Below, piece by piece: positions 24,494 through 32,446 of a stretch of DNA of 64,000 nucleotides (within the stretch, counting starts at the first letter, position 1; each line of letters starts with the position of its first letter). A program made the translations under genes and the position numbers. The stretch is taken from the NCBI RefSeq assembly GCF_013488225.1, contig NZ_CP041241.1, positions 558,001 through 622,000 on the forward strand. The letters run 5' to 3'. The notes below the pieces were generated by a model, which was not told where the DNA came from, did no database searches, and was given only the letters and a program-made list of their open reading frames with translations. This DNA is from Sinorhizobium mexicanum (GTDB taxonomy: Bacteria; Pseudomonadota; Alphaproteobacteria; Rhizobiales; Rhizobiaceae).

Positions 24494-26263
24494 GTGCCTA
24501 AATCAAAAGCAGCATCAAATCGAACGAGCATCGATCCCGCGGAAGCGTTGCGCGGCTGCCGCGCGGCCTTCATCGGCGTCGGTATCGCCAGCGCGCTCGT
24601 CAACATTCTCTATCTCACCGGCTCGTTCTTCATGCTTGAAGTCTACGACCGGGTTCTGCCGAGCCGAAGCATTCCGTCACTGATCGCGCTCTCTTTCCTG
24701 GCACTGCTGCTCTACGGCTTCCAGGGCGCGTTCGAGCTGATCCGCGGCCGCATGCTGGTGCGTATCGCCGGCGCCCTCGACGAAACGATGAGTGGACGGA
24801 TCTACCGGGCGCTCGTCAAGGCACCCTTGAAGCTTAGGATGCAGGGAGATGGTTTGCAGGCGCTGCGTGATTTCGACCAGGTGCGGTCCTTCCTGTCGGG
24901 CGCTGGTCCGGCCGCCCTTTTCGACCTGCCATGGCTGCCCTTCTATATCGCCATCTGCTTTCTCTTCCATCCCGTTATCGGCTTCATAGCGATCGGCGGC
25001 GGGCTGATCCTCACGCTGCTGACTTATCTCACCAATAGCGGCACCCAGGCGCCGGCCAAGAAGGCGGCGGAGGCGGGAGGGCTGCGCAACGCGTTCGCCC
25101 AAGCGTCGCAGCGCAATGCAGAGGTCGTTCAGGCCATGGGCATGGCAGGGCGGATGACCGACCGCTGGGAACGGCGCAACGAGGAATTCCGCGTGGAAAA
25201 CCGCCGCACATCCGATATCGGCAATGGCTATGGCGCAGTGTCGAAGGTCTTCCGCATGGCGCTGCAGTCCGGTGTGCTGGCGGCGGGCGCGGTTCTGGTT
25301 ATCAAGGGCGAGGCCTCGCCGGGCATCATCATCGCCGGCTCGATCCTGACGGCACGCGCGCTTGCGCCCGTGGAGCTCGCCATCGGCAACTGGCGCGGTC
25401 TCGTCGCCGCGCGGCAGAGCTGGCAACGGCTGAAGGACCTGCTCAAGGCACTGCCGGAGGCCGAGGCGCCGCTGGCGCTGCCCGCCCCGCGCGACCGCCT
25501 GAGCGTCGAGGGACTGGCGAGCGGACCGCCGGCGGCCCAGCGGTTGATCTTCACCGACATCAGTTTCACCGTTCGCGCCGGCAGCGCGCTCGGCGTCATC
25601 GGTCCGAGCGCGTCGGGCAAGTCGTCGCTCGCCCGTGCGGTCCTTGGCGTTTGGCCCGCCTATCGCGGTTCCGTGCGGCTCGACGGCGCGGCTCTCGACC
25701 AATGGGACAGCGATGCTCTCGGCAAGCATATCGGCTATCTGCCACAGGACGTGGAACTTTTCGCTGGAACGGTTGCACAGAATATCTGCCGTTTCGCTGA
25801 AGACGCCACGCCCGAGGCGATCGTTGCGGCTGCCACGGCGGCGCGCGTCAATGACCTGATCCTTCGCCTACCGAACGGCTATGAAACCGAAATCGGCGAG
25901 GGCGGCACTGCGCTTTCGGCCGGACAGCGCCAGCGCATAGCGCTCGCCAGGGCGCTTTATGGAGAGCCCTTCCTCGTCGTGCTCGACGAGCCCAATTCCA
26001 ACCTCGACGCCGAAGGCGAGCAGGCGCTCAGCGAGGCAATCATGAATGTTCGCGCCCGCGGCGGCATCGTTGTCGTTATCGCGCATCGGCCGAGCGCGCT
26101 TGCGAGCACCGACCTCGTGCTGATGATGCAGGACGGGCGCATGCAGGCCTTCGGACCGAAGGATGAGGTGCTGGGCAAGGTGCTGCGCCGGGAACGCGTG
26201 CAGCAGGCGGAGCGGCCGGCGCCGCTCAAAATTGTCGGGGACGGCCAGGAGGTGGCAAAATGA
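24494..26263 (+). CDS. type I secretion system permease/ATPase (PrtD type)
   Basis: A 589-residue half-transporter. The N-terminal membrane domain begins with a hydrophobic segment (FIGVGIASALVNILYLTGSFF) and an EVYDRVLPSRS motif typical of PrtD/HasD exporters. The C-terminal ATPase has GPSASGKSS (about 370), LSAGQRQRIALARAL (about 474) and VLDEPNSNLD (about 493). The start is GTG at 24494 with GGAG about 11 bases upstream. It overlaps the adaptor gene by ATGA. It would export unfolded RTX-type proteins from the cytosol; a TolC-like outer membrane protein is not encoded in the window. Confidence 0.92.
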   Translation: MPKSKAASNRTSIDPAEALRGCRAAFIGVGIASALVNILYLTGSFFMLEVYDRVLPSRSIPSLIALSFLALLLYGFQGAFELIRGRMLVRIAGALDETMSGRIYRALVKAPLKLRMQGDGLQALRDFDQVRSFLSGAGPAALFDLPWLPFYIAICFLFHPVIGFIAIGGGLILTLLTYLTNSGTQAPAKKAAEAGGLRNAFAQASQRNAEVVQAMGMAGRMTDRWERRNEEFRVENRRTSDIGNGYGAVSKVFRMALQSGVLAAGAVLVIKGEASPGIIIAGSILTARALAPVELAIGNWRGLVAARQSWQRLKDLLKALPEAEAPLALPAPRDRLSVEGLASGPPAAQRLIFTDISFTVRAGSALGVIGPSASGKSSLARAVLGVWPAYRGSVRLDGAALDQWDSDALGKHIGYLPQDVELFAGTVAQNICRFAEDATPEAIVAAATAARVNDLILRLPNGYETEIGEGGTALSAGQRQRIALARALYGEPFLVVLDEPNSNLDAEGEQALSEAIMNVRARGGIVVVIAHRPSALASTDLVLMMQDGRMQAFGPKDEVLGKVLRRERVQQAERPAPLKIVGDGQEVAK

Positions 26264-27576
26264 GCGACGGGATGAAGCAGATGTTGACTGCCCGCCGCTC
26301 GCTCGGGCGCCACATGATCGCGGTCTCCACATTGGCTATCGCCCTTGTCGTCGGCGTGGGCGGCTGGGCGGCGACGACGGAGCTGTCGAGCGCGATCGTT
26401 GCCGGCGGCGTCGTCGTGGTCGATGACAATGTCAAGAAGGTCCAGCACCTGACCGGCGGGATCGTCGGCGAACTCCTGGTCCGCGAAGGTGACCGGGTCC
26501 ATGCGGGGCAGGTGCTGATCCGTCTCGACGGCACCACCGTTCGCGCCAATCTGGCGATTGTCGAAAGCACCCTGGCGCAACTCTATGCCCGCCGCGCCCG
26601 GCTTCAGGCCGAGCGCATCGGCGCCGTCTCGTTCGAAGTCGACAAGGATCTCGACAAATTCATCTCCAGTGCCGCGGCGACGAAGCTCGTCGATGGCGAA
26701 CAGAGACTCTTTGCCAGCCGCCGGTCGGCGCTCATCGGCATGAAGGACCAGCTTGCCTCCCGAAAGGCGCAGTTGGCCGACGAGATCGAAGGACTGACCG
26801 TTCAGCTGCAGGCGATCGAGGACGCGCTCAAGCTGATCGCGGAGGAACTGACCGGTGTCGATTCGCTCTACGGCCAGGGCCTGGTGCCGATGCAGCGTGT
26901 AACGACGCTGAAGCGCCAACGCGCCGAACTCGAGGGTGACCGCGGACAGCGCATCGCCGCCCGTGCCCAGGCGCGTGGCAAGTCCAGCGAGATCGACCTG
27001 CAGATCCTCCAGCTCGACGAGGATCGGCGGACTGAGATCTCAAAGGATCTGACGGATGTCGAGGCGAAGATCGCCGAATACGAGGAGCGGCGGACCGCCG
27101 CATCCGACCAGTTGCGTCGGCTCGATATCACGGCGCCGCTTTCGGGCCGAGTCTATCAGCTCGGAGTGCATACTGTGAACGGGGTGGTCAATCCCGGCGA
27201 AACGCTGATGCTCGTCGTGCCCGAGGCCGACGATCTGACGGTAGAGGCGCGCGTTGCGACCCATGACATCGACCAGATCCATGTCGGCCAGCCGGTCGAA
27301 ATCCGCTTCAGCGCCTTCAATCAGCGCACGACTCCCGAGGTCGAGGCGGAGGTGGCAACGATTGCGCCGGACCTCGTCACCGACGAGCGCACTGGCGCAA
27401 GCTACTACCCTTTGCGCATCCGGCCGAAGAAGGAGAGCCTCGCCAAGCTCAATGGGCTGTCGCTCTATCCCGGCATGCCGGCCGAGGTGTTCATCAAGAT
27501 CGCCGATCGCACCGTGATCTCCTACCTGACGAAACCGCTCACCGACCAGATGAGGCATGCGTTCCGGGAGGATTAG
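26260..27576 (+). CDS. type I secretion membrane fusion protein (HlyD/PrtE family)
   Basis: A 438-residue adaptor with one N-terminal transmembrane helix (MIAVSTLAIALVVGVGGWAA). A split lipoyl domain (VKKVQHLTGGIVGELLVREGD early, DITAPLSGRVYQLGVHTVNGVV late) surrounds long coiled-coil helices (about 130-290). A C-terminal region with YYPLRIR and LYPGMPAEVFIK follows, as in PrtE-type proteins. It overlaps the ATPase gene by four bases and would bridge it to an outer-membrane channel. No secreted substrate gene is adjacent; the RTX gene at 32447-35473 is the nearest candidate. Confidence 0.9.
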   Translation: MSDGMKQMLTARRSLGRHMIAVSTLAIALVVGVGGWAATTELSSAIVAGGVVVVDDNVKKVQHLTGGIVGELLVREGDRVHAGQVLIRLDGTTVRANLAIVESTLAQLYARRARLQAERIGAVSFEVDKDLDKFISSAAATKLVDGEQRLFASRRSALIGMKDQLASRKAQLADEIEGLTVQLQAIEDALKLIAEELTGVDSLYGQGLVPMQRVTTLKRQRAELEGDRGQRIAARAQARGKSSEIDLQILQLDEDRRTEISKDLTDVEAKIAEYEERRTAASDQLRRLDITAPLSGRVYQLGVHTVNGVVNPGETLMLVVPEADDLTVEARVATHDIDQIHVGQPVEIRFSAFNQRTTPEVEAEVATIAPDLVTDERTGASYYPLRIRPKKESLAKLNGLSLYPGMPAEVFIKIADRTVISYLTKPLTDQMRHAFRED

Positions 27577-27904
27577 TCCGGCGCGATTCAAGGGGAGGTG
27601 CGCAACGGTTTTCCATCCCGAACTGGTTGCGCACGGAGCAAGCTAATTCCGAGTTCAGCGGCGCGTGCCGGCCCACGGGGCCGGCCGCGGGCCTCAAGCC
27701 AACGCTGAGCGCGAAGCAGCGTTCGGCGGGCCAGAGCGTCTACTCCTTCATACCAGCCTCTTCACCACCAAATCTTCGCTGCGGTCCATTGGGCCACGGC
27801 TACCTATCCTCATGTGTAGCTCGACCGCCAACACGCTCCAACATAGCGTTCGCGACGTGGCTCGCGACCGACACGTGTCGGCCACGCAGAACAAGAAGCA
27901 CATC
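27577..27904. other. intergenic region with an 8-base hairpin
   Basis: After the adaptor gene an inverted repeat TGCGCAAC (27599-27606) / GTTGCGCA (27626-27633) encloses a TTTTCC-containing loop that resembles part of the repeat at 32251-32356. No T-run follows. The rest shows no gene; it must contain the promoter for the MBL genes, which I could not identify. Confidence 0.4.
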
Positions 27905-27958
27905 ATGTCGCAGGCAGAACCAAACCCCGTACGATTGGTAAGCAGGAGACAAACATGA
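27905..27958 (+). promoter_or_regulatory. possible 17-codon leader reading frame before the first MBL gene
   Basis: ATG at 27905 opens 17 codons (MSQAEPNPVRLVSRRQT) whose TGA overlaps the ATG at 27955 as ATGA. The equivalent stretch before the second MBL gene starts with the same MSQAE codons but has one more base, so there it reads in frame into the hydrolase. Either a leader peptide that couples translation, or a one-base deletion that detached an ancestral N-terminus. The site upstream of 27905 is weak. Confidence 0.4.
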
Positions 27959-28869
27959 GCTTGGACAACATCTCACACGTCGGTAGACCGGTACCCGACG
28001 AGCTGGTTCCGTCGCGCTACGCCGTGCCGGTCGGCGAGATTGACGTGCTGGTGATCAGCGATGGCGTGCTGACGCCACCCGCCGAGTCAATGGCCACCAA
28101 CGCCGACCCGGCCATCCGGGCGGCCTGGCTGGACGACATGTTCCTGTCGCAGGACGCGTTCGATTGGGCACTGAACGCTGTCGTAGTGCGCAGCGGCGGC
28201 CAGACGATACTCATCGACAGTGGTCTAGGGGAGGAATATCCGGACTTCCCGCGGGCCGGGCAATTTGTCCATCGACTGGAGACCGCCGGCGTCGATCTCG
28301 CGTCCGTGACCGACGTTGTGCTGACCCACATGCACTTCGACCACGTTGGCGGGCTGCTCGTCGAGGGCGTGAAGGACCGGCTGCGCCCGGACCTGGGGGT
28401 CCACGTGTCCGCCGCAGAGACCAAGTTCTGGGAGTCGCCCGATTTCTCCCGCACCGCCATGCCGCCGGCGCTTGCGGATTTGGCACGGCGAGCATCCCTG
28501 CAATTCCTGGACGAATACCGCAGCCATCTGCGGACGTTCGAAGAGGAGTCCGAGGTGGCACCGGGCGTGGTCGTCACTCGCACCGGCGGCCACACGCCTG
28601 GGCACAGCGTTGTCCGCATGAAGTCTGGCGGCAACCGGCTGATGTTCGCCGGCGACGCCCTGTTCCCGGTCTCGTTCGACCACCCCGAGTGGCACAACGG
28701 TTTCGAACACGACCCGGAGGAGGCGACCCGCGTGCGGCTCCGTCTCATGCGGGAGTTGGCGGACACGGGCTCGTTGCTGGTGTCCACGCACATGCCGTTC
28801 CCCTCGGTCGGCCATGTGGCGGCCGCCGGCAATCTCTTTCGCTGGGTACCGGCCTGGTGGGACTACTGA
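27955..28869 (+). CDS. MBL-fold metallohydrolase, tandem copy 1
   Basis: A 304-residue metallo-beta-lactamase-fold protein. The zinc ligands are present: HMHFDH at 125-130, GGHTPGH at 211-217, GD at 233-234 and H279 in STHMPF. It resembles the branch with methyl parathion hydrolase and acyl-homoserine-lactone lactonases more than true beta-lactamases. There is no signal peptide, so it is probably cytoplasmic. AGGAG precedes ATG 27955. The gene is nearly duplicated at 29265-30227. Substrate unknown; lactone or ester hydrolysis is the family expectation. Confidence 0.87.
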   Translation: MSLDNISHVGRPVPDELVPSRYAVPVGEIDVLVISDGVLTPPAESMATNADPAIRAAWLDDMFLSQDAFDWALNAVVVRSGGQTILIDSGLGEEYPDFPRAGQFVHRLETAGVDLASVTDVVLTHMHFDHVGGLLVEGVKDRLRPDLGVHVSAAETKFWESPDFSRTAMPPALADLARRASLQFLDEYRSHLRTFEEESEVAPGVVVTRTGGHTPGHSVVRMKSGGNRLMFAGDALFPVSFDHPEWHNGFEHDPEEATRVRLRLMRELADTGSLLVSTHMPFPSVGHVAAAGNLFRWVPAWWDY

Positions 28870-29264
28870 CCGCTTGTTGGGTTAGGATCGAACAACTGCA
28901 TGATTCCTTAAGTTGGAAGGATTAATCGCTAAGCAATTCAACGCGCTGCGGCGACCTTTGAGCGTCCGATCAGGCGCGCGGCGCCGTAGCGCGCTCGCGG
29001 GGCTCCTCACGGACAGCTTGCGCAAGAGACCCCATCGATCTCGGCCTACATTTTGGCAACCTACCCCGCATCGCTTTCCGGCAGAGCGAAATGAAAGAGG
29101 GCGCCTCGGGGTTCATTAGGCGTCACACAAATGGATCCGCCGTGGGTTTCGAGAATCGTCCAGGTCAAAGCTTCGTTGCGGTCTACACAGGCCACGACGC
29201 TTCCACATGCCGTCCGACGTCGCTCGTGACGACACGCCTCGATCACACAAAATAGGAGTACATC
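28870..29264. other. region between the two MBL genes
   Basis: It contains a degenerate RIME-like element (listed separately) and then about 270 bases without a gene. The last 25 bases (TAGGAGTACATCATG) resemble the leader of copy 1 but with a better ribosome site. No clear promoter was seen. Confidence 0.4.
28897..28989 (-). repeat. degenerate RIME-like element, copy 4
   Basis: CTGCATGATTCCTTAAG at the start and GGCGCGCGGCGCCGTAG at the end match the inverted RIME pattern with many substitutions. It is the most decayed copy in the window and lies between the MBL paralogues. Confidence 0.6.
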
Positions 29265-30227
29265 ATGTCGCAGGCAGAAACAAAACGTCGAACGATTGTG
29301 CAGCAGGAGAAAAACATGAGGTCGGGCACCTCACACCCCGGTAGACAGGGTCGCGACGAACTGGTTCCGTCGCGCTACGCGGTGCGGGTCGGCGAGATTG
29401 ACGTGCTGGTGATCAGCGACGGAATGATATGGATACCGGCCGAGGCGATGGCCACCAACGCCGACCCGGCCGTCCGCGCGGCGTGGCTGGACGACAGGTT
29501 CCTCCCGCAGGATGAGCTAGATTGGGCATTGAACGCGTTCGTGGTGCGCAGCGGCGGCCAGACGATACTCATCGACAGCGGGCTCGGAGGAGAATACGCG
29601 GGCTACCCGCGCGCCGGGCAGTTTGTCCATCGACTGGAGGCTGCCGGCGTCGATTTCGCGTCCGTGACCGACGTGGTGCTGACCCACATGCATTTTGACC
29701 ACGTTGGCGGGCTGCTCGTCGACGGTGTGAAGGACCGGTTGCGTCCGGACCTGCGTGTCCACGTGTCCGCCGCAGAGACCAGGTTCTGGGAGTCGCCCGA
29801 TTTCTCCCGCACCGCCATACCGCCGGAGTTTGTGGAGGTGATTTGCCGGGCGTCCAGGCAGTTCCTGAACGAGTACCGCAGCCGTATCCGAACCTTCGAG
29901 GAGGAGTCCGAGGTGGCGCCGGGCGTGGTCGTCACTCGCACCGGCGGCCACACCCCAGGGCACAGCGTGGTTCGGCTGGCATCCGGCGGCGATCGGCTGA
30001 TGTTCGCCGGCGACGCCCTGCTCCCGGCCTCGTTCGATCACCCCGAGTGGCACAACGGTTTCGAACACGACCCGGAGGAGGCGACCCGCGTTCGGCTCCG
30101 TCTTATGCGGGAACTGGCGGACACCGGTTCGTTGCTGGTGTCCACGCACATGCCATTCCCTTCCGTCGGCCATGTGGCGGCCGCCGGCAATCTCTTTCGA
30201 TGGGTACCGGCCTGGTGGGACTACTGA
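29265..30227 (+). CDS. MBL-fold metallohydrolase, tandem copy 2
   Basis: The 320-residue product is nearly identical to copy 1 over its last 290 residues; by eye roughly 85-90 percent of residues match, and the C-terminal 75 are almost invariant. The zinc motifs HMHFDH, GGHTPGH, GD and STHMP are intact. Two in-frame starts have AGGAG at good spacing: 29265, adding 17 residues, and 29316, the equivalent of the start of copy 1. The difference clusters (MIWIPAEAM, PPEFVEVICRAS) lie around the presumed substrate pocket, so the copies may differ in specificity. Confidence 0.87.
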   Translation: MSQAETKRRTIVQQEKNMRSGTSHPGRQGRDELVPSRYAVRVGEIDVLVISDGMIWIPAEAMATNADPAVRAAWLDDRFLPQDELDWALNAFVVRSGGQTILIDSGLGGEYAGYPRAGQFVHRLEAAGVDFASVTDVVLTHMHFDHVGGLLVDGVKDRLRPDLRVHVSAAETRFWESPDFSRTAIPPEFVEVICRASRQFLNEYRSRIRTFEEESEVAPGVVVTRTGGHTPGHSVVRLASGGDRLMFAGDALLPASFDHPEWHNGFEHDPEEATRVRLRLMRELADTGSLLVSTHMPFPSVGHVAAAGNLFRWVPAWWDY

Positions 30228-30392
30228 CCGCTTACTGCGGTTAGGGCGAACGAGACGACCGCATGCGTTTGAACACCTGGTCGATCGCTGCCTCGTACGA
30301 CACCGCCCTTATCGCAGTGGCGTACGAGTTGCTCACGGCAGCAAGTGGCCCGTCGCGCCATTGCCCTGCGACGCTCGAAGCGAAACGAGCGG

Positions 30393-31181
30393 TCAGCGCG
30401 TGCCGTTCAAGTGAAGAGCGAAGCCGTTCGCACCCGGATCGCCGAGGCCGGGTCGAAGCTGAAGGGTCGGGATCACATAGTCTCCACCGTTCTGCCGCCG
30501 GTAGGGAATAGGCGGCGTGGAGCCGAGGGTCCGCATCCTCTCGCGCAGGCGCTCGGCTACGGCATCGAAGCTGGTCTCGTCGAGACGATCGACCCGATAG
30601 GCGACGAACGGCGGAAGCACGTCGTAGCCCGGATAAAATAGGATCCCGTGATTGATCGGGAATAGGAGTTCGTCGATCGGCCCATTGATCCCGCGGGCGG
30701 AGTAATGCTCCTCCCAGCCGCCGGTGGTCACGAGCAACATCGCGCGTTTGCCCGCGAAGGTTCCTTCGCCGAAGCGGTTGCCCCAATATTTGTCACTGTG
30801 CTCGCCGACACCATAGGCGAAGCCGTAGGCGTAAACGCGATCCACCCAGCCCTTTAGGATCGCCGGCATACTGTACCACCACAGCGGGAACTGCAGGATC
30901 AGGACGTCAGCCCACAAGAGCTTTTCGTGCTCGGCCTTTACGTCTTCGGTCAGAGCGTTGGTGGCGAACGCTTCGCCCGAGGCCTTGGCCACCTTCAATC
31001 GCGCGTCCGGGGCGAGCGAGAGAAAGTCGGCATGATCGATCTCGGATTTCCAGCGGTCGGCATAAAGGTCCGATATGCGCACCTCGTGGCCCTGGGCCTC
31101 CAGTTCCTTCATGGCGATATCGCGGAGCGCGCCGTTGAGCGAACGCTGTTCGGGATGGGCGAAGACGAGCAGAACTTTCAT
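30393..31181 (-). CDS. NAD(P)H dehydrogenase (quinone), flavodoxin-like
   Basis: A 262-residue protein of the flavodoxin_2 family. The FMN-binding N-terminal motif is AHPEQRSLNGALRD, then LQFPLWWYSMPAILKGWVDRV and VTTGGWEEHYSARG, as in MdaB/YwrO/NQO1-like quinone reductases. GGAGG precedes ATG 31181; an ATG five codons upstream is less likely. It is divergent from a LysR regulator, the usual arrangement for an electrophile- or quinone-inducible oxidoreductase. The C-terminal 30 residues (rich in P, G and L) are less typical. Confidence 0.88.
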   Translation of the reverse strand: MKVLLVFAHPEQRSLNGALRDIAMKELEAQGHEVRISDLYADRWKSEIDHADFLSLAPDARLKVAKASGEAFATNALTEDVKAEHEKLLWADVLILQFPLWWYSMPAILKGWVDRVYAYGFAYGVGEHSDKYWGNRFGEGTFAGKRAMLLVTTGGWEEHYSARGINGPIDELLFPINHGILFYPGYDVLPPFVAYRVDRLDETSFDAVAERLRERMRTLGSTPPIPYRRQNGGDYVIPTLQLRPGLGDPGANGFALHLNGTR

Positions 31182-31273
31182 GAGGTCGGCCTCCAATAGT
31201 AAAATCGACGCTTAGCTAGCCAACGCGGCAGTGATCCGCTAGATCTACATAATGGATATGATTTTGCCGAAAA

Positions 31274-32218
31274 ATGGATAAGTCGGACGTCACGCTGGAA
31301 CGCATGCGCACCTTCGTCCGGGTGGCCGAGCGTGGGAGCCTGTCGGCTGTCGCGCGCGAGTTCGGAGTGGGCCAGTCGACGGTCACGCGTCATCTCAGGG
31401 AACTCGAAGAGGCGGTCGGCGTGCCTCTCATCAGCAGGACCACGCGGCGCGTCACCATGACCGATGAAGGCAGCCGCTATTACGCAAACTGCGTTCAAGT
31501 CCTTCGCCTCGTCGAGCAGGCCACGGACGAGGCGCGCGGCACGCGTGGCGCTCCAGCCGGCACCATCCGTCTATCCTGCACGGCGGCCTTCGGCGTCATG
31601 CATGTCAGCCGGCTGATTTTCGTTTTCCAGGATCGCTATCCCGACATCGGGGTGGACCTCAGCCTCACCGACGAGCGGATCGACCTCGTGCGCGAGGGGT
31701 TCGATATCGCGCTTCGCCTGGGCCCGCTTGCGGACAGCTCCATGAAACTCAGAGCGCTCGGCCAGTCGCGGCGCCTGCTGGTGGCGGCGCCGGGCTATCT
31801 TGCGGCGCGGGGTGTGCCGGCGGTGCCGCAGGACCTGTCCGGCCATGAGGGTATCCGGATGTCGAACGTGGCGGGAAGCGACGTCCTCACCCTGCAGGGG
31901 CCAGGCGGAGGGTCCCATACCGTGCCCTTCGGGGGACGGCTTCGGGTCGATCACGGCCTTGCAGCCCGCGAAGCGCTTGTCGCCGGGCGTGGCATTGCGC
32001 CCGCACATCGATGGTTGGTCGACGACCTCTTGGCGAGCGGACGGCTGACGGCGATCTTGGCCGACTATTCGCTTCCGTCCGTTCCTCTGAGCATGCTGAT
32101 CGTTCCGGAACGCGCGGGCATCGCGCGGGTGCGGCTGCTGGTCGATTTTCTCGTCGAGCAAATCGGGCTCATTCCGGGGATCGAAAAGCCGCAGCCCAGG
32201 CACGGCTCCCGGCTTTAA
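31274..32218 (+). CDS. LysR family transcriptional regulator
   Basis: A 314-residue LTTR. The N-terminal winged helix (MRTFVRVAERGSLSAVAREF, QSTVTRHLRELEEAVG) belongs to the group similar to DsdC/AaeR-like LTTRs. An effector domain from about residue 95 follows (SCTAAFGVMHVSRLIF...). It is 92 bases from the divergent quinone oxidoreductase gene and probably regulates it and itself. I saw no distinct T-N11-A site that I would defend. Confidence 0.88.
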   Translation: MDKSDVTLERMRTFVRVAERGSLSAVAREFGVGQSTVTRHLRELEEAVGVPLISRTTRRVTMTDEGSRYYANCVQVLRLVEQATDEARGTRGAPAGTIRLSCTAAFGVMHVSRLIFVFQDRYPDIGVDLSLTDERIDLVREGFDIALRLGPLADSSMKLRALGQSRRLLVAAPGYLAARGVPAVPQDLSGHEGIRMSNVAGSDVLTLQGPGGGSHTVPFGGRLRVDHGLAAREALVAGRGIAPAHRWLVDDLLASGRLTAILADYSLPSVPLSMLIVPERAGIARVRLLVDFLVEQIGLIPGIEKPQPRHGSRL

Positions 32219-32250
32219 GAGCCGGCCGCCGGAGGTGACCTTCGAGAGAA

Positions 32251-32356
32251 CTAGAGCAATTCCAGGAAAAGTGTATAACGGTTTTCCGTCCGGAATTGCG
32301 TAGTTTCAAAGAGTTAGATCATTTCACTGTTTCAATGAAACAATGAAATGATCTAG
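32251..32356 (+). repeat. rhizobial intergenic palindromic repeat (second type)
   Basis: Two palindromes: GCAATTCC...GGAATTGC around an AAAAGTG...GGTTTTCC core, then a nearly perfect AGATCATTTCA...TGAAATGATCT stem (18 of 19 pairs). It differs from the RIME-like elements but is of a kind common between genes in Rhizobiales. It lies between the LysR gene and the RTX gene end. Confidence 0.7.
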
Positions 32357-32372
32357 CCTGAAAACGACGAAA

Positions 32373-32400
32373 CGCCCGCCCCGCTTTCGCGGGACGGGCG
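32373..32400. terminator. bidirectional terminator between LysR and RTX genes
   Basis: CGCCCGCCCCGC / GCGGGACGGGCG with a TTTC loop, one mismatch. It lies between convergent gene ends (32218 plus, 32447 minus). The T-richness on either side is limited. Confidence 0.6.
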
Positions 32401-32446
32401 CATCCTGGCGACGCTCTACCTTAGAGAGCCCCCTTTGAGGCCCCCC

